From Pelomonas sp039929605 (GTDB lineage: Bacteria; Pseudomonadota; Gammaproteobacteria; Burkholderiales; Burkholderiaceae_C), in NCBI RefSeq assembly GCF_039929605.1, contig NZ_JBDSQX010000155.1, forward strand, positions 1-64,000: 64,000 bases of DNA, given 5' to 3'. Shown piece after piece: positions 16,382 to 25,400 of the stretch. The position numbers were made by a program, and so were the translations under genes. The first letter of the stretch is position 1, and every line of letters starts with the position of its first letter. The notes beneath the pieces were generated by a model. The model did no database searches. It was not told where the DNA came from and worked only from the letters and a program-made list of their open reading frames with translations.

Positions 16382-16672
16382 ATGACGCGACCCTCTCCCC
16401 TTCTTGTCACGGCGTTGTTGAGCGCCGCGCTGGCGGTTCATGCCGCCGACATGGCCCCGACCGCAAGCCCACAAGCCAAGGCCTCCGGCACGCCGACGGC
16501 ACAGGCCGCCGCCAAGCCCAAACCTAAGCACGCGATGCCGGTGGCCGGCGGCGGCGGTGGCGGCGCCGCCACCGATGGCAGCAACACCGGCACACAGGTC
16601 AAGCCCAAGTTACCCAAGTGCCCTCAGGATGGCGCGGCGCTCTGCCCGAAGGTGAAAGCCGTCGGGCAGTAG
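16382..16672 (+). CDS. Small exported Lys/Pro- and Gly-rich protein
   Basis: 96 residues, function not recognised. Residues 1-23 form a signal peptide ending at AVHAA. The mature part is low-complexity: Ala/Pro/Lys-rich, then a run of six glycines, then CPQDGAALCP with two cysteines that could form a disulphide. The ATG at 16382 has GGAGG five bases upstream and lies 11 bases after the kinase stop, so it is very probably the third gene of the sigma factor-kinase operon. A possible role as a periplasmic ligand for the kinase's exported domain is speculative. Confidence 0.7.
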   Translation: MTRPSPLLVTALLSAALAVHAADMAPTASPQAKASGTPTAQAAAKPKPKHAMPVAGGGGGGAATDGSNTGTQVKPKLPKCPQDGAALCPKVKAVGQ

Positions 16673-16684
16673 GCGCAGCGGGCG

Positions 16685-17308
16685 TCAGCCCTTCGTCACG
16701 ACCAGCGTCACGTCGTACTTGCCGCCGTCGCCGACGATGGTGATCGTCTTGGTCTTCGGGCCGGCGGCCACGCTGAGCAGGTTGGCGCTCAAGGCCACTT
16801 CCACCGTCGAGCCGACGCGGTCGTCGAAGTTGGGCGCGCCGGTCGGGATGGCGAGGGCACCGTTGATGTCGGTCTTCAGCTTGCTCACGCGCTGGGCGCG
16901 CGTCATGCCGGCCGACGCGGCCAGCGCACCGACCACGGCCGCCTTGACCAGCTCGCGTGCCGCCGACGCCTTGCCGTCGTCGTGCTCCATCATCGACACG
17001 AGGATGACCGCGTTGGCCGGGTTGGCAATGGCCTTGGCGCTGCCCGACGGGCCCCAGGCATTCCTGCGCCACACGAAGAACGGAAAGTCGTTCGGGTTGA
17101 GGCCGGGCTGCAGCGGGTGCGTGGTGCAGGTGTCGCCCGCGTCCACGCCGCCCCAGGGGCCGTAGAGCGTGACCTCGGCGTTGGGCAGGATGGGGTTGGT
17201 CAGGTCGACGGCGGTGATGAGCACATAGGGCTCGTCCGAGCCGACCTCGTCGGTCTCGATGCGGCACTTGATCTTCTTCAGCGCGATGGTGACGGGCAAT
17301 GCAGACAT
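16685..17308 (-). CDS. Conserved hypothetical protein
   Basis: 207 residues, no family recognised with confidence. There is no signal peptide or membrane segment. The N-terminal half (KKIKCRIETDEVGSDEPYVL onwards) is beta-rich and reads like a compact sandwich domain. A helical segment with a conserved-looking MMEHDDGK stretch follows, and the C-terminus is again beta-rich (TITIVGDGGKYDVTLVV). The ATG at 17308 has AAGGAG nine bases upstream, so the start is well supported. It converges on the kinase operon and is probably monocistronic. Confidence 0.65.
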   Translation of the reverse strand: MSALPVTIALKKIKCRIETDEVGSDEPYVLITAVDLTNPILPNAEVTLYGPWGGVDAGDTCTTHPLQPGLNPNDFPFFVWRRNAWGPSGSAKAIANPANAVILVSMMEHDDGKASAARELVKAAVVGALAASAGMTRAQRVSKLKTDINGALAIPTGAPNFDDRVGSTVEVALSANLLSVAAGPKTKTITIVGDGGKYDVTLVVTKG

Positions 17309-17542
17309 GGTGATCTCCTTGAGAGTGGAAGCACAGCGACATGCCGGCCTCGTCAACAAGGACGGGAAACCAATCACGAGAAAGATCATTCGGGTGACTA
17401 TTCACCGCAAATGGCCGGAGCCGAGGGGTCGTCGTTCACGACGGCCAAGCCGTAGCAGGAAGCGAGGAAGCGGGCGGGCTGCTGACAGCCGCTGTCAGCG
17501 CCCGCGCCGAGCATGGCGGCCTCACCCAACAAGGAGACCGCC

Positions 17543-17911
17543 ATGCAACCCGACTGCCTCATCCTCTACGTCAACAGCCCCGCCGAGAGTGCGCTGTTCT
17601 ACCGCGCGCTGCTGGGCCGCGAAGCCGTCGAGCAGAGCCCGAACTTCGCGATGTTCATGCTCAACGACAAGACCATGCTGGGCCTTTGGGCCGCGCACGA
17701 TGTGCAGCCCGCCAGCAGCCTGCGCGGCGGCGGCGCGGAGATCGGCATCACGGTCGGCAGCGAGGCTGAAGTGGATGCTGCGGTCGCGGTCTGGAAGGCC
17801 GCCGGCTGGCCGGTGCTGCAGGCCCCGACGGCGCTGGACTTCGGCTACACGGCCGTGACGGCCGACCCGGACGGGCACCGCGTGCGCGTGTTCCGGCCGA
17901 CGCAGGGCTGA
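17543..17911 (+). CDS. VOC-superfamily (glyoxalase-like) protein
   Basis: 122 residues forming one vicinal-oxygen-chelate module pair, as in PhnB-like and bleomycin-resistance-like proteins. The start of each beta-alpha-beta-beta-beta unit is visible (DCLILYVNSPAESALFYRALLG and the C-terminal TAVTADPDGHRVRVF). The members vary from metal-dependent enzymes to binding proteins, and no specific substrate can be assigned. The ATG at 17543 follows AAGGAG at good spacing; an in-frame start 30 bases upstream is less likely. Confidence 0.82.
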   Translation: MQPDCLILYVNSPAESALFYRALLGREAVEQSPNFAMFMLNDKTMLGLWAAHDVQPASSLRGGGAEIGITVGSEAEVDAAVAVWKAAGWPVLQAPTALDFGYTAVTADPDGHRVRVFRPTQG

Positions 17912-17924
17912 GGCCGAAGGCGCG

Positions 17925-18509
17925 TCAGCTTGTGCGCCGAGGCTTGCTCTTGCCACGCAGCTGAGCGCCGGCACTGGCGGTGCCGCGCGTCGCCGGCTTG
18001 TCGGCCGCAGGCTTGGCGGGCTTGACCAGGCCGGTCGCCGCAGACACCGCGACGGTCTGGTACTCGGCGGCGTAATGCTTGCGCATGCGCACCATCTCGC
18101 GCTTGTACTTGCCGGCGAGTTGCTGCTTCTTCGTGTCCGACAACAGGCGCCCGGCAACGTGGAAGAACTTCGATTCTTCTTCCTTCAGGTGGTGGCGCAC
18201 CTTGAAGCTCAGCGTCTTGGCGATGGCGATCCAGCCGTCCTGCTGCTTGTTGCGCACCGACAGGTCTTCAAGCAACTCATCCACCTGGTGATGCTCGTGC
18301 AGCGCGTGTCGCGACGCGTCGAGGCCACCGTCTTCCATCAACAACGGGATGTAGAGGAAGCGCTCCTCGGCCGCCGCGTGCGCCATCAATTCAACCTTCA
18401 GCTGCAGGAACAGCACCTGGCGCGCGGCCATATCGCCGCGCGACGCCGTGAGCTTGCGGCACAGGTCGCGTTGCAGGTCGTGGCTTTCGCGGATGGCGTC
18501 GAAGATCAT
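17925..18509 (-). CDS. Hemerythrin HHE-domain protein
   Basis: 194 residues. A four-helix HHE cation-binding domain spans about 1-145 with histidine and carboxylate ligands visible in IRESHD, HAAAEE, LHEHHQVDELL and HHLKEEE, the pattern of a di-iron site that binds oxygen or senses redox/NO. The C-terminal 50 residues are Lys/Ala/Pro-rich and disordered, an extension not needed for the fold. It is a single gene between convergent VOC and co-oriented carbonic anhydrase genes. Storage or sensing roles cannot be separated from sequence. Confidence 0.88.
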   Translation of the reverse strand: MIFDAIRESHDLQRDLCRKLTASRGDMAARQVLFLQLKVELMAHAAAEERFLYIPLLMEDGGLDASRHALHEHHQVDELLEDLSVRNKQQDGWIAIAKTLSFKVRHHLKEEESKFFHVAGRLLSDTKKQQLAGKYKREMVRMRKHYAAEYQTVAVSAATGLVKPAKPAADKPATRGTASAGAQLRGKSKPRRTS

Positions 18510-18621
18510 GCGGGGGTCTCCAGGGACAGCGGTGTGCTGTCGTCATTCTGGAGGGCTGACGGGCCCCGCGTCTGTCAGACTGCGCCGCTTCGGTTCACCC
18601 CACAGCGCGTGTCGCCAGCGC

Positions 18622-19296
18622 TCAGGCCGGCGTCGCGTAGCGCGCCTTGACGCGCTCCAGCGCGCGGCGGTAGGCGGGCTCGACGTCCTCGGCGCACGCG
18701 GCCGTCAGTTGCAAGTCTTCCAGCAGGCCGTTGTGCAGGCCGTAGACCAAGCCATGCACGACGATCTGCTGGCCGCGCTGCCAGGCGTCCTGCACCACGG
18801 TCGTCTGGCAGGCATTGCGGGCCTGCTGCAGCACGTTCAGCTCGCACAGCGCGTCGACGCGGCGTGCCTCGGGCACGGTGTCCAGCCAGGCCTGGTGGTC
18901 GTTGCGCACGTCCTGCACGTGGCGGATCCAGTTGTCGGCCAGGCCGACGCGGATGTCGTAGAGCGCCGCACGCACGCCGCCGCAGTTGCTGTGGCCGACG
19001 ACGATGATGTGGCGCACCTTGAGCAGGTCCACCGCGAACTGCATGACGGACAGGCAGTTGAGGTCGGAGTGCACGACGACGTTGGCGACGTTGCGATGCA
19101 CGAAGAGCTCGCCCGGCAGCAGGTCCACCAACTCGTTGGCCGGCACGCGGCTGTCGGCGCAGCCGATCCAAAGGTATTGCGGCGTCTGCTGCTTGAGCAG
19201 GCCGGAGAAGAAGCCCGGTTCGCGCGCCTCGGTGTCGGCGGCCCAGCGCTTGTTCTTGTCGAGGAGATCCTGCAGTTCGCGGTTGGTCGTCGTCAT
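18622..19296 (-). CDS. can: Beta-class carbonic anhydrase
   Basis: 224 residues, the usual size of Can/CynT. It interconverts CO2 and bicarbonate in the cytosol. Zinc ligands Cys46 and Asp48 lie in CADSR, and His102 and Cys105 lie in GHSNCGG, with Arg50 positioned for the Asp-Arg dyad. All catalytic residues are intact. The gene is preceded on the same strand by ivd with a spacing of about 120 bases, so it may have its own promoter. Confidence 0.95.
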   Translation of the reverse strand: MTTTNRELQDLLDKNKRWAADTEAREPGFFSGLLKQQTPQYLWIGCADSRVPANELVDLLPGELFVHRNVANVVVHSDLNCLSVMQFAVDLLKVRHIIVVGHSNCGGVRAALYDIRVGLADNWIRHVQDVRNDHQAWLDTVPEARRVDALCELNVLQQARNACQTTVVQDAWQRGQQIVVHGLVYGLHNGLLEDLQLTAACAEDVEPAYRRALERVKARYATPA

Positions 19297-19415
19297 GCCC
19301 GCGATTGTCTCAGCGGCGAGTTACATCGTTTGGCTACGGCACACATCCGCTTTGCGGATATGACCCTTCGCCGCAACGGCGCCGCTGTGCGGCTTGTTGT
19401 CCGTCCCCTCGGCCA

Positions 19416-20594
19416 TTACATGGTCTCGGCAAACAGCTCGCGGCCGATCAGCATGCGGCGAATTTCACTGGTGCCGGCGCCAATCTCGTAGAGCTTCGCG
19501 TCACGCCACAGGCGGCCCAGCGGGTAGTCGTTGATGTAGCCATTGCCGCCGAAGATCTGCACGCCCTCGCCGGCCATCCACGTCGCCTTCTCGGCCGTCC
19601 ACAGGATGACGCTCGCGCAGTCCTTGCGCACCTGGCGCACATGTTCGGCACCCAGCATGTCGAGGTTCTTGGCCACCGTGTAGGCAAAACTGCGCGCGGC
19701 CTGCAGCACGGTGTACATGTCCGCCACCTTGCCCTGGATGAGCTGGAACTCGCCGATGCTCTGGCCGAACTGCTTGCGGTCGTGGATGTAAGGCACCACG
19801 TTGTCCATGACGCTCTGCATGATGCCCAGCGGCCCGCCGGTCAACACGGCGCGCTCGTAGTCCAGGCCCGACATCAGCACCTTGGCACCGCCGTTCACCG
19901 CACCCAGCACGTTCTCGGCCGGCACCTCGACGTTGTTGAACACCAGCTCACCGGTGTGCGAGCCTCGCATGCCGAGCTTGTCGAGCTTCTGCGCGATGCT
20001 GAAGCCGGGCATCCCCTTCTCGATCAGGAAGGCCGTCACGCCACGCGCGCCCAGCTCCGGGTCGGTCTTCGCATACACGACGAGGGTGTCGGCGTCGGGG
20101 CCGTTGGTGATCCACATCTTGGTGCCGTTGAGCACATAGACGCCGCCTTTGTCATCGGCGCGCAGCTTCATGCTCAACACGTCAGACCCCGCGCCCGGCT
20201 CGCTCATCGCCAGCGCGCCGACATGCTCGCCGCTGATCAACTTGGGCAGGTATTTGGCGCGCTGCGCGTCGTTGCCGTTGCGCTTGATTTGGTTCACGCA
20301 CAGGTTGCTGTGCGCGCCGTAGGAGAGGCCGACCGAGGCGCTGGCGCGGCTGATCTCTTCCATCGCGATCATGTGGGCCAGGTAGCCCATGTCTGCGCCG
20401 CCGTACTGCTCCGGCACGGTGATGCCCAGCACGCCTAACTCGCCCATCTTGCGCCACAGGTCCATCGGAAACTGGTCGCTGCGGTCGATCTCCGCCGCGC
20501 GCGGGGCGATCTCTTCATCGGCAAAGGCACGCACCGCGTCGCGCAACGCATCGATGTCTTCACCGAGCTGGAAATTGAGGCCGGGCAGATTCAT
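19416..20594 (-). CDS. ivd: Isovaleryl-CoA dehydrogenase
   Basis: A 392-residue FAD acyl-CoA dehydrogenase catalysing isovaleryl-CoA to 3-methylcrotonyl-CoA in leucine degradation. Signatures AMSEPGAGSD and the IVD-type catalytic base Glu247 in LDYERAVLTGGP are present, while the MCAD-type C-terminal Glu is replaced by Gly (YEIGAGTSE), as expected for this subfamily. The other leucine-pathway genes (MCC subunits, AUH, HMG-CoA lyase) are not downstream in this window. An ACGT-cored palindrome 62 bases before the start is shared with icmF, suggesting a common branched-chain regulator. Confidence 0.94.
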   Translation of the reverse strand: MNLPGLNFQLGEDIDALRDAVRAFADEEIAPRAAEIDRSDQFPMDLWRKMGELGVLGITVPEQYGGADMGYLAHMIAMEEISRASASVGLSYGAHSNLCVNQIKRNGNDAQRAKYLPKLISGEHVGALAMSEPGAGSDVLSMKLRADDKGGVYVLNGTKMWITNGPDADTLVVYAKTDPELGARGVTAFLIEKGMPGFSIAQKLDKLGMRGSHTGELVFNNVEVPAENVLGAVNGGAKVLMSGLDYERAVLTGGPLGIMQSVMDNVVPYIHDRKQFGQSIGEFQLIQGKVADMYTVLQAARSFAYTVAKNLDMLGAEHVRQVRKDCASVILWTAEKATWMAGEGVQIFGGNGYINDYPLGRLWRDAKLYEIGAGTSEIRRMLIGRELFAETM

Positions 20595-20655
20595 GGTCGG
20601 AGTCTCCTGTGCGCCCCCTTCAGCCCGGTTGTGCCAGGCCCGCCGGGCGCTTTAA

Positions 20656-20671
20656 TTGACGTAAACGTCAA
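20656..20671. promoter_or_regulatory. Candidate operator of ivd (TTGACGT-AA-ACGTCAA)
   Basis: A 16-base inverted repeat with perfect seven-base arms, located 62 bases upstream of the ivd start. The same site, perfectly palindromic, stands in front of icmF at 22430-22445. It resembles the ACGT-cored palindromes predicted for LiuR, the MerR-family regulator of branched-chain acyl-CoA catabolism, but the identity of the regulator here is inferred. Confidence 0.7.
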
Positions 20672-20681
20672 CTGTAGCAAT

Positions 20682-21578
20682 TCAACCGCTTGCGTCTGAA
20701 GGCTGGGGCAGCAGGCGGCGCACGAGCGGGTGGGCGATCTTCTTGTCCGTGCCGACGGCGTAGAAGACTTCCTCGACGCCATCGCAGTCGCCCACGCGCA
20801 CCAGGCCGTCACGCTGCACGAGCTTGTCGCTCATCAAGGTCGCGGCCGGGAACACGCCCATGCCCGCCGCGCCGAAGGTGGCCAGCAGCGCGCTGTCCTC
20901 GAACTCGCCGGCCACCTTGCCGCGCACGCCGTGGCGTTCCAGCCATTGGTTCAGCCGCGGGCGCACGGCGGCGTGGTCGGTGGGCAGCAGCAGCGGCACG
21001 TCGGCCAGCGACGCGGGGAAGTCCCGCATCGCCGCTTCGGCCCAACGCGGCGCCGCAAACCAGGCCATCGGCGAGCTGCCGAGCGCATGGCTGTAGACGC
21101 GCAGGTTGGGGTTGGGCGGCGCCGGCCGGTCGGCCAGCACGACGTCCAGCCGGTGCAGCGCCAGGTCGCCGAGCAGGTCGTCGAACTCGTCCTCGTGGCA
21201 GAGCAGGCGCAGGTGGGGCGTGTCGATGATGGGCTGCAGCAGGCTTTGCACGACGAGCTTGGGTAGGCCATCGGAAATGCCCACGGCCAACCGCACGGCC
21301 GGCGCTGTGGCGGCGTCGCGCACACGCTCGGGCAGCGTCTCGCCGAGCGAGAAGATCTGCTCGGCCACCTCCAGCGCGGCCTGGCCGGCGTCCGTCAGCG
21401 TCAGGCCCCGGCCGGCGGGCTTGAGCAGCGCGGCGCCGAGCGACTGCTCCAGCTCGCGCACCTGGGTCGACACCGTCTGCACCGACAAGCCCAGCCGCTC
21501 GGCCGCACGCGTGAGCCCGCCCTCCTTGGCCACGGCCCAGAAGTAGTACAGGTGGCGGTAGCTGAAGCTCAGGCTCAT
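20682..21578 (-). CDS. LysR-family regulator, NhaR-like
   Basis: 298 residues with an N-terminal winged helix-turn-helix (MSLSFSYRHLYYFWAVAKEG, then RAAERLGLSVQTVSTQVREL) and a LysR effector domain. The HLYYFW start is characteristic of the NhaR branch, activators of sodium/proton antiporter genes in enterobacteria; no nhaA is nearby, so the target is unknown. It lies upstream of ivd on the same strand with the ivd operator between them, and divergent from the BI-1/YccA gene. Confidence 0.88.
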   Translation of the reverse strand: MSLSFSYRHLYYFWAVAKEGGLTRAAERLGLSVQTVSTQVRELEQSLGAALLKPAGRGLTLTDAGQAALEVAEQIFSLGETLPERVRDAATAPAVRLAVGISDGLPKLVVQSLLQPIIDTPHLRLLCHEDEFDDLLGDLALHRLDVVLADRPAPPNPNLRVYSHALGSSPMAWFAAPRWAEAAMRDFPASLADVPLLLPTDHAAVRPRLNQWLERHGVRGKVAGEFEDSALLATFGAAGMGVFPAATLMSDKLVQRDGLVRVGDCDGVEEVFYAVGTDKKIAHPLVRRLLPQPSDASG

Positions 21579-21688
21579 GGGGTCGTTATCGCAAGTTATG
21601 CGGAAGTATCTCTTCTCGGTTCTCTGCTTTTTATTGATTCGATGAAAGCCTAGTCTGGCGGTCCTTGTCGACGGCTCAGGAGGCCCTC

Positions 21689-22372
21689 ATGCAAAACCAA
21701 CCCCGCACCCTTGCGATCGCAACGCCCTTCGGCAGCGCGGTCGACCGCGGCACCACCCACCGTGTGCTGCGCAACACCTACGCGCTGCTGTCGCTAACGC
21801 TGCTGTTCAGCGCCGCCGTCGCCTGGGCCGCCGTGGCCTTCAGCCTGCCGGCGCCGGGCCTCATCATCACGCTGGTGGCCTACTTCGGCCTGCTCTTCGG
21901 CATCCACAAGCTGAAGAACAGCGGCATGGCCGTCGGCTTGGTGTTCGCGCTGACCGGCTTCATGGGCTGGACGCTCGGCCCCCTGCTGACCCGCACGCTG
22001 TCGCTGCCCTCCGGTGGCCAGGCCGTGATGCTGGCGCTGGGCGCCACGGGTGCCGTGTTCTTCGCGCTGTCGGCCTATGCCACGACCACCAAGCGTGACC
22101 TGTCCTGGATGGGCGGCTTCCTGTTCGCCGGCATGATCGTTGCGGTGCTGGCCAGCCTAGCAGCGGTCTTCCTGCAGATCCCGGCGCTGTCGCTGACCGT
22201 CTCCGCCGTCGTCGCCCTGCTGTCGGCCGGCCTGATCCTGTTCGAGACCAAGCAGATCGTGGACGGCGGCGAAACCAACTACGTGCTGGCGACCGTCAGC
22301 CTGTTCGTGTCCATCTTCAACCTGTTCACGAGCCTGCTGCATCTGTTCGGCTTCATGGGTTCGGACGACTGA
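21689..22372 (+). CDS. Bax inhibitor-1/YccA family membrane protein
   Basis: A 227-residue inner-membrane protein with seven hydrophobic segments, matching the BI-1/YccA fold. E. coli YccA interacts with and restrains the FtsH protease; others conduct calcium. The conserved C-terminal acidic SDD end and the FETKQIVDGGETNYV loop between the last helices are present. The start has CAGGAGG upstream. A strong intrinsic terminator follows 22 bases after the stop, so it is monocistronic. Confidence 0.9.
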   Translation: MQNQPRTLAIATPFGSAVDRGTTHRVLRNTYALLSLTLLFSAAVAWAAVAFSLPAPGLIITLVAYFGLLFGIHKLKNSGMAVGLVFALTGFMGWTLGPLLTRTLSLPSGGQAVMLALGATGAVFFALSAYATTTKRDLSWMGGFLFAGMIVAVLASLAAVFLQIPALSLTVSAVVALLSAGLILFETKQIVDGGETNYVLATVSLFVSIFNLFTSLLHLFGFMGSDD

Positions 22373-22394
22373 CGTTCGGTAGCCCCCGTTGACA

Positions 22395-22427
22395 GGCGCG
22401 CCCCACCTCGGTGGGGCGCGCCTTTTT
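22395..22427 (+). terminator. Rho-independent terminator of the YccA-family gene
   Basis: A 12-base perfect stem, GGCGCGCCCCAC (22395-22406) with GTGGGGCGCGCC (22411-22422), a four-base loop and a run of five T residues. It is the clearest intrinsic terminator in the window and insulates icmF from upstream transcription. Confidence 0.95.
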
Positions 22428-22429
22428 GG

Positions 22430-22445
22430 TTGACGTTAACGTCAA
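22430..22445. promoter_or_regulatory. Candidate operator of icmF (TTGACGTTAACGTCAA)
   Basis: A perfect 16-base palindrome 41 bases before the icmF start and only two bases after the upstream terminator. It overlaps the TTGACG that could serve as a -35 element (a TAGAAT lies at 22456-22461, though spacing is long), a placement consistent with repression. The near-identical site lies in front of ivd. Confidence 0.75.
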
Positions 22446-22486
22446 TTGAGCGGCCTAGAATCCGTCTCCGATCAAGGAGACAAGCC

Positions 22487-25400
22487 ATGACCGATCTCGC
22501 CGCCGACTACAAGGCACTGGCCGAGTACCGCCCGACCCACAAGGTCCGATTCGTCACCGCCGCCAGCCTGTTCGACGGGCATGACGCCGCCATCAACATC
22601 ATGCGGCGCATCCTGCAGGGCATGGGGGCAGAGGTCATCCACCTCGGCCATAACCGCTCGGTGGACGAGGTCGTCACGGCAGCGTTGCAGGAGGATGCGC
22701 AAGGCATCGCCATCTCTTCCTACCAGGGCGGGCACGTCGAGTACTTCAAGTACATGACGCAGCTGCTGAAGGAACGCGGCGGCGAGCGCATCCAGGTGTT
22801 CGGCGGCGGCGGCGGCGTCATCGTGCCGGCCGAGATCCGCGAACTGGCCGAGCACGGCGTGCGCATCTTCAGCCCCGAGGACGGCCAGCGCATGGGGCTG
22901 CAGGGAATGATCGGCGAGATGGTCATGAAGGCCGACCAGGACTTCAGCGTGCATGCGCCGAAGAGCCTGTCTTCAATCACTGGTCACTCCGAATCTGCGT
23001 GGCGTTCGTTGGCGCAGCTGCTGACGGCGCTGGAGAACGGCAAGGCCGAGGAATCAATCGTCGACGCGCTGCGTTCGCAGGCCAAGGCGATCAAGACGCC
23101 CGTGCTCGGCATCACCGGCACCGGCGGCGCCGGCAAGTCCAGCCTGACCGATGAGCTGATCCGCCGCCTGCGCCTGGACCAGGGTGACGCGCTGCGCGTG
23201 GCGCTGATCTCCATCGACCCGTCACGCCGCAAGAGCGGTGGCGCGCTGCTGGGCGACCGCATCCGAATGAATGCGATCAGCCCGTGGTCGCAAGGCCAGC
23301 GGGTGTTCATGCGCAGCCTCGCCACGCGCGACTTCGGCAGCGAAATCTCCCCCGCCCTCCCAGACGTCATCGCCGCCGCCAAGGTCGCCGGCTTCGATCT
23401 CGTCATCGTCGAGACCTCCGGCATCGGCCAGGGCGACGCGGCCATCGTGCCGCTGGTCAACGTGCCGATGTATGTGATGACGCCCGAGTTCGGCGCCGCC
23501 AGCCAGCTCGAGAAGATCGACATGCTGGACTTCGCCGAGTTCGTCGCCATCAACAAGTTCGATCGCAAGGGCTCGCTGGACGCACTGCGCGACGTCGCCA
23601 AGCAAGTGCAGCGCAACCGCGAGGCGTTCACGGTGATGCCGGACACGATGCCGGTGTTCGGCACCATGGCGAGCCGCTTCAACGACGACGGCGTGACGGC
23701 GCTGTATCAAGCGCTGAAGGCCCGCCTCGCCGGCCTCGGCCTGCCCATCACCGAAGGCCGCCTGCCGCTCGTCAACACCCGCCACAGCACCCACCAGACC
23801 CCCATCGTGCCGGCCAACCGCGTGCGCTACCTGGCCGACATCTGCGAGACCGTGCGCGGCTACAAGGCCCGTGCGCGCAAGCAGGCCGCGCTGGCCCGCG
23901 AGGTCCAGCAGCTGGAAGCCAGCCGCGCAATGCTGCAGGCCGCCAACCCCGACAAGCAAGGCGCCCGGGCTGCTTTGGGTGACCTGGCCGAGCAGCGCCG
24001 CAGCAAGCTGGACGGCGACGCGCGCCAGCTGCTTCAACAGTGGCCCGACATGGTGAAGGCCTACGCGGGCGACGAGTACGTCGTGAAGATCCGCGACAAG
24101 GAGCTGCGCACCGCGCTCGTTACGCAAAGCCTCTCGGGCACCAAGATCCGCAAGGTCGTGCTGCCGGGCTACGAATGCCACGGCGAGCTGCTGAAGTGGC
24201 TGATGCTGGAGAACGTGCCTGGCAGCTTCCCCTACGCGGCCGGCGTGTTCGCGTTCAAGCGCGAGGGCGAGGACCCGACCCGCATGTTCGCCGGCGAAGG
24301 CGATGCCTTCCGCACCAACCGCCGCTTCAAGCTGGTCAGCGAAGGCCTGCCCGCCAAGCGCCTGTCCACCGCCTTCGACTCGGTCACGCTGTACGGCGCC
24401 GACCCCGCGCCGCGGCCCGACATCTACGGCAAGGTGGGCAACTCCGGCGTGAGCATCGCGACGCTGGACGACATGAAGGTGCTGTACGACGGCTTCGACC
24501 TTTGCAGCCCGACCACGTCGGTGTCGATGACGATCAACGGCCCGGCGCCGTCGATCCTGGCGATGTTCATGAACACCGCCATCGACCAGAACCTCGCCAA
24601 GTTCCGCGCCGACAACGGCCGTGAGCCCACCGCAGACGAAGCCGCCAAGATCAAGGACTGGGTGCTGGCCAATGTGCGCGGCACCGTGCAGGCCGACATC
24701 CTGAAGGAAGACCAGGGCCAGAACACCTGCATCTTCTCGACCGAGTTCTCATTGAAGGTCATGGGCGACATCGCCGAGTACTTCGTGCATCACAACGTGC
24801 GCAACTTCTACTCGGTGAGCATCTCGGGGTATCACATCGCCGAGGCGGGTGCGAACCCGATCAGCCAACTCGCCCTGACGCTGTCGAACGGCTTCACCTT
24901 CGTGGAGGCCTACCTGGCGCGCGGCATGCACATCGACGACTTCGCGCCCAACCTGAGCTTCTTCTTCAGCAACGGAATGGACCCGGAATACACCGTGCTC
25001 GGCCGCGTCGCCCGCCGCATCTGGGCCATCGCCATGCGCGACCGTTACGGCGCGAATGAGCGGAGTCAAAAACTCAAATACCACGTGCAAACCTCGGGCC
25101 GCAGCCTGCACGCGCAGGAGATCGCCTTCAACGACATCCGCACGACGCTGCAGGCGCTGATCGCCGTTTACGACAACTGCAACTCGCTGCACACCAACGC
25201 CTACGACGAGGCGATCACGACGCCCACCGACGAGAGCGTGCGCCGCGCGATGGCCATCCAGCTCGTCATCAACCGCGAGTGGGGCCTGGCCAAGAACGAG
25301 AACCCGAGCCAAGGCGCCTTCATCATCGACGAGCTGACCGAGCTGGTCGAAGAGGCGGTGCTGCAAGAGTTCGAGCGCATCAGCGAACGCGGCGGCGTGC

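Noticed and set aside
22430..22489. Longer IcmF with a TTG start in the palindrome
   Set aside because: The added residues lie over an operator-like palindrome, and the ATG at 22487 has an ideal AAGGAG and matches the usual family start.
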